64,000 nucleotides of DNA from Notospermus geniculatus. Lineage: Eukaryota; Nemertea; Pilidiophora; Heteronemertea; Lineidae. Within the stretch, counting starts at the first letter, position 1; each line of letters starts with the position of its first letter. This document shows, in pieces, positions 61,511 through 64,000 of this stretch. The stretch is from positions 17,508 through 81,507 of the forward strand of contig NMRB01002538.1 of assembly GCA_002633025.1 (NCBI GenBank). Reading direction: 5' to 3'. Under the pieces are notes generated by a model. It ran no database searches. It was given only the letters and a program-made list of their open reading frames with translations, and was not told where the DNA came from. The position numbers were made by a program, and so were the translations under genes.

Positions 61511-62588
61511 GGTGTTCGTGCCCGTCTCTGGCTGGTTCAATATCTGGCATTAGGTGTCGCTTTATGTTTGGTTGAGTCCCGGCTGACGTGGAATCGGTGC
61601 AGCGTGTTTGTCGAAAACGACAATAACAACAACAACACAATAAAATGGTGGTTTACCGGTAAATTTGAATCGGTCCTGGCGTGGAGTCAATCTCGTACCC
61701 AGATCTACCTCATCCGAGGATATCTCTGGAAAGGGCTGGCGACTTGTCCAAAATTTCTGGACAACCGCTGGCAGCGTGCCAAAATGTTTGTTTCCCACAA
61801 TATTTCGTTCTTTGATGACTGAAAAAGATCATATATGCCTAAAAAGCCATTTAATACACCCAAAACGCGAAGTTGTTTGAGTATTAGAGCAATTTCAAAC
61901 GAATAGTTTAGTTGGGAACATCAAACCGCGGGTGCCAGCTTCGGTGTGATTCGCCTCAAAATTAGTATATCGCGCATGCGCAGTAATCCTGAAGTCGTCA
62001 GCCCTTTCCAGTGGTGTTGTAGGAACGTAAACCCACTGGGGACGAGTTTGGCGTGGAGTCGCTGTCGTGAATAAAAAATAAAACAGCGTACGGTACGCTT
62101 CAAATTTTGATTTGGCGTGGTACGTGTTTTTTACTTGCCACTAGATCACAGCAATAAAAGAGTACGAGAATTTCGGCATATGCTTTGAAGCCTTCATTTT
62201 ACAAGACAAAAAGAACGAAACGCAGCGATAAACGCCGGTTAATTAGGTTTTTAAACAGGTACACGTACATGTAGATGTGCTTTCATCTCATAGCCTCACT
62301 TACCGTCCAGTTCTGCTCATCATCGTGTTAAATTTGAGACACAAACACTAATGCTCAAGTGCAAGTTGTTGTACATGTATATTGTTTCTGTCCACATTGT
62401 ATTGTATACGTATTGATGGCGGTGGTGAATTTGGTAGTGCCCAGTCAGTTTCGATGGCAATTTGTAGACGTCTTTTTGAAACGTCCGGCAGAACCTGGTG
62501 GAAGGCGCGGTTGTTACAAAAAGGTATCACAAAACGTGACCCTTGACCTGGTTCTCTTCCTGAGCGATTTGGTTATCCTCCTCCTGTT
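61511..62588. other. Intron-like sequence
   Basis: Between the two cNMP-binding exon copies. An AACAACAACAAC tract at 61626-61640 and TACATGTA words; no gene. Confidence 0.5.
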
Positions 62589-63013
62589 CATTCCTCATCC
62601 GATTGGCGCGAGGTTTTCAGCCGATATCTCCGCAACGGCTGGGTCGATTTTGACATACCATACATCAATCGACTTGTCTTTTTTGCCGCTACAGGCATCA
62701 TCACTGTCATTTTCCCTAAAAACGTGACATAAAAAATTTCTTTCACCAACGGCAGTTCGGGTTTACGGCCGAAATGGCGGCCATTTTGAAATGACGCAAT
62801 GCATCGCGCATGTGTAAACTGCACCGAACACCGTGACGAAATGAAATGGGTTTTGAGAAAGGGATCTGTTGTGTCGGCCTTACGCGAAAAATGAAGATAG
62901 CAGAAAGATACCGGCAAGAAAGACAAGTCGATTGATGTATTTTTTGTCAAATTTAACCCAGCCGTTGCGGAGATATCGGCCGAAAACCTCGCGCCAATCG
63001 GATGTGGAATGAA
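62589..63013. mobile_element. Foldback MITE with ~100-bp arms in the intron
   Basis: CATCCGATTGGCGCGAGGTTTTC at the left pairs with GAAAACCTCGCGCCAATCGGATG at the right; the arms continue through ATATCTCCGCAACGGCTGGGT and ATCAATCGACTTGTCTTT. No target duplication identified. Confidence 0.88.
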
Positions 63014-63355
63014 GAGTAAGCGAGCTGGTTCTCATCCGAAGATGGAAACATGGTTCTTCGTAGTTTTCCAGGGCCGGTTTGTTCAGGTTAGGGTCAGTAC
63101 TCCAACTTCGTCTTGGTGTTATCGCTCTGCTGAGAGGGAGGTAATGCCAAGATACGTTGTTGTCTATTGGTCTTTCAACGTTTGTTGGAAGAACGATTTT
63201 CGCACCCATCTTGCCTCGTAGTTTCACCTAATGTCAGATACCACAATCAGCCATACCCGTCTCTTACGTGAACTGTGGTGCCTGCATTTTGGTTTGTGAC
63301 ATGTCGGTTGGTGGCGTCTTCTGTTGGTCACGTGGTGTTCTTTGTTTATTTTCAG
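63014..63355. other. Intron 3' part with acceptor TTTTCAG
   Basis: Noncoding; ends in a pyrimidine-rich tract and AG at 63354-63355. Confidence 0.6.
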
Positions 63356-63661
63356 GGGAAATCGGCAAAGATATGTATATAGTAAACCGCGGGAGACTCC
63401 AGGTGGTCGGGGACAACGGGCGGACTGTCCTGGCAACGCTGAAGCCCGGTAGCTACTTCGGTGAAATAAGTATTCTTAATATGGGCACGGCGGGTAACCG
63501 GCGGACGGCCTCTGTGAGGTCTGTGGGTTACTCGGATCTCTTTTGCCTCAGTAAACAAGATATGTGGGACGTCTTAAAGGAATATCCCGCGGCCAGGGTG
63601 AAGTTGGAAGCCATTGCTGTCAAGCGATTGGAAAAATACAAGAAAGCGCCTTTAGAAAAAG
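63356..63661 (+). CDS. Cyclic-nucleotide-gated channel, cNMP-binding-domain exon
   Basis: This 306-bp exon lies between an acceptor TTTTCAG and a strong donor AAAAAG|GTGAGTAAG. It starts with two bases of a split Gly codon and ends with one spare base, so it is phase-symmetric. It encodes [21 protein letters not shown], then [47 protein letters not shown]: the beta-roll, the phosphate-binding cassette (FGEISIL ... NRRTASVRS) and the C-helix start of a CNG channel subunit, nearer CNGA than CNGB types by eye. The Thr in RRTA is the position that favours cGMP in CNGA. The channel opens to cGMP or cAMP in sensory cells. The rest of the gene lies outside the window or in large introns. Confidence 0.88.
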
Positions 63662-64000
63662 GTGAGTAAGTTTCGCTGTGCACGCCATTACACGCCGTCA
63701 TGCACACTCTGCATGTACACTCTGTGTCTGGTTATCTGTATGACACGTGATCGTTGACGCCATACATACAAGACTGCCAGAGTGTGCACACGCTCATGTA
63801 CATGGACACTCCACTTTCAGGGACCTTGTTCACAACCCCTCCCCCCGTAACTTTAAGGGTCGGTAGACGAATCCCCCCCGCAAATCCTTTGTCAGCCTGA
63901 TTGTAAAGAATAGATTGTTCGCAAATGGACGATAGTTTATGCAGTCCTAAAGTTGCGGCAGGCTTTGTGAATAGGGAGCTTTCGCAACCCCCCCCCCCCC
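63662..64000. other. Intron start and window edge
   Basis: Intron of the CNG gene on +. C-runs at 63839-63846 and 63990-64000. GAATAGGGAGCTTTCGCAA at 63970-63988 matches the left end of the palindromic MITE at 29684, so another copy probably begins at the edge. Confidence 0.6.

Noticed and set aside
62359-62727. 122-codon + frame
   Set aside because: Runs into the left arm of a foldback MITE; hydrophobic composition is a by-product of T-rich sequence.

Overview
The window is eukaryotic animal DNA. It has GT-AG exons of a cyclic-nucleotide-gated channel, two intronless class A GPCR genes, tRNA-derived SINEs, LTR elements, many short inverted-repeat transposons (MITEs) and assembly gaps. The mix (full-length Polinton, Harbinger pair, BEL/Pao, SCAN-like gag, the frequent palindromes TACATGTA and TAGGCCTA) suggests a marine invertebrate. 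A deuterostome such as a lancelet, hemichordate or echinoderm is my best guess; the species cannot be fixed from sequence alone.

1-15.7 kb is a nearly complete Polinton/Maverick, the virus-like self-synthesising transposon, with every gene on the + strand: protein-primed DNA polymerase B, a PC4-like putative ssDNA-binding protein, a deoxynucleoside kinase, a double zinc-finger/acidic protein, retroviral-type integrase, packaging ATPase, three small or late virion-type proteins, double jelly-roll major capsid protein and adenain-like maturation protease. It carries several breaks: a retropepsin-bearing LTR-retroelement fragment fused in frame to the polymerase, a SINE with an 11-bp target duplication splitting the integrase, and a frameshift in the capsid gene. 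No terminal inverted repeat was found, so the left end probably lies outside the window and the right end is unresolved.

15.7-25.5 kb is transposon-dense: a CACTGTTA MITE, a 0.53-kb tandem duplication, a decayed Harbinger element (transposase C-terminus on +, MADF/Myb-like partner on -), a 1.5-kb TIR element and a 1.55-kb foldback. 25.5-39.4 kb holds two diverged copies of one segment (BEL/Pao pol remnant, antisense PHD-like remnant, GPCR gene). An LTR retrotransposon with a gag remnant sits exactly where copy A stops matching copy B.

39.9-48 kb is mainly foldback elements, some nested or abutting. 48.7-51.9 kb is a second tandem duplication in which each copy carries a MITE that the other lacks. 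54-59 kb contains five minisatellite-like arrays. 61.4-63.7 kb contains a good cNMP-binding-domain exon of a CNG channel on + and, 2 kb upstream, a partial duplicate of its first twenty codons. Outside the Polinton, the credible functional coding content is the two GPCRs, the CNG exon and perhaps one or two small secreted-type ORFs.
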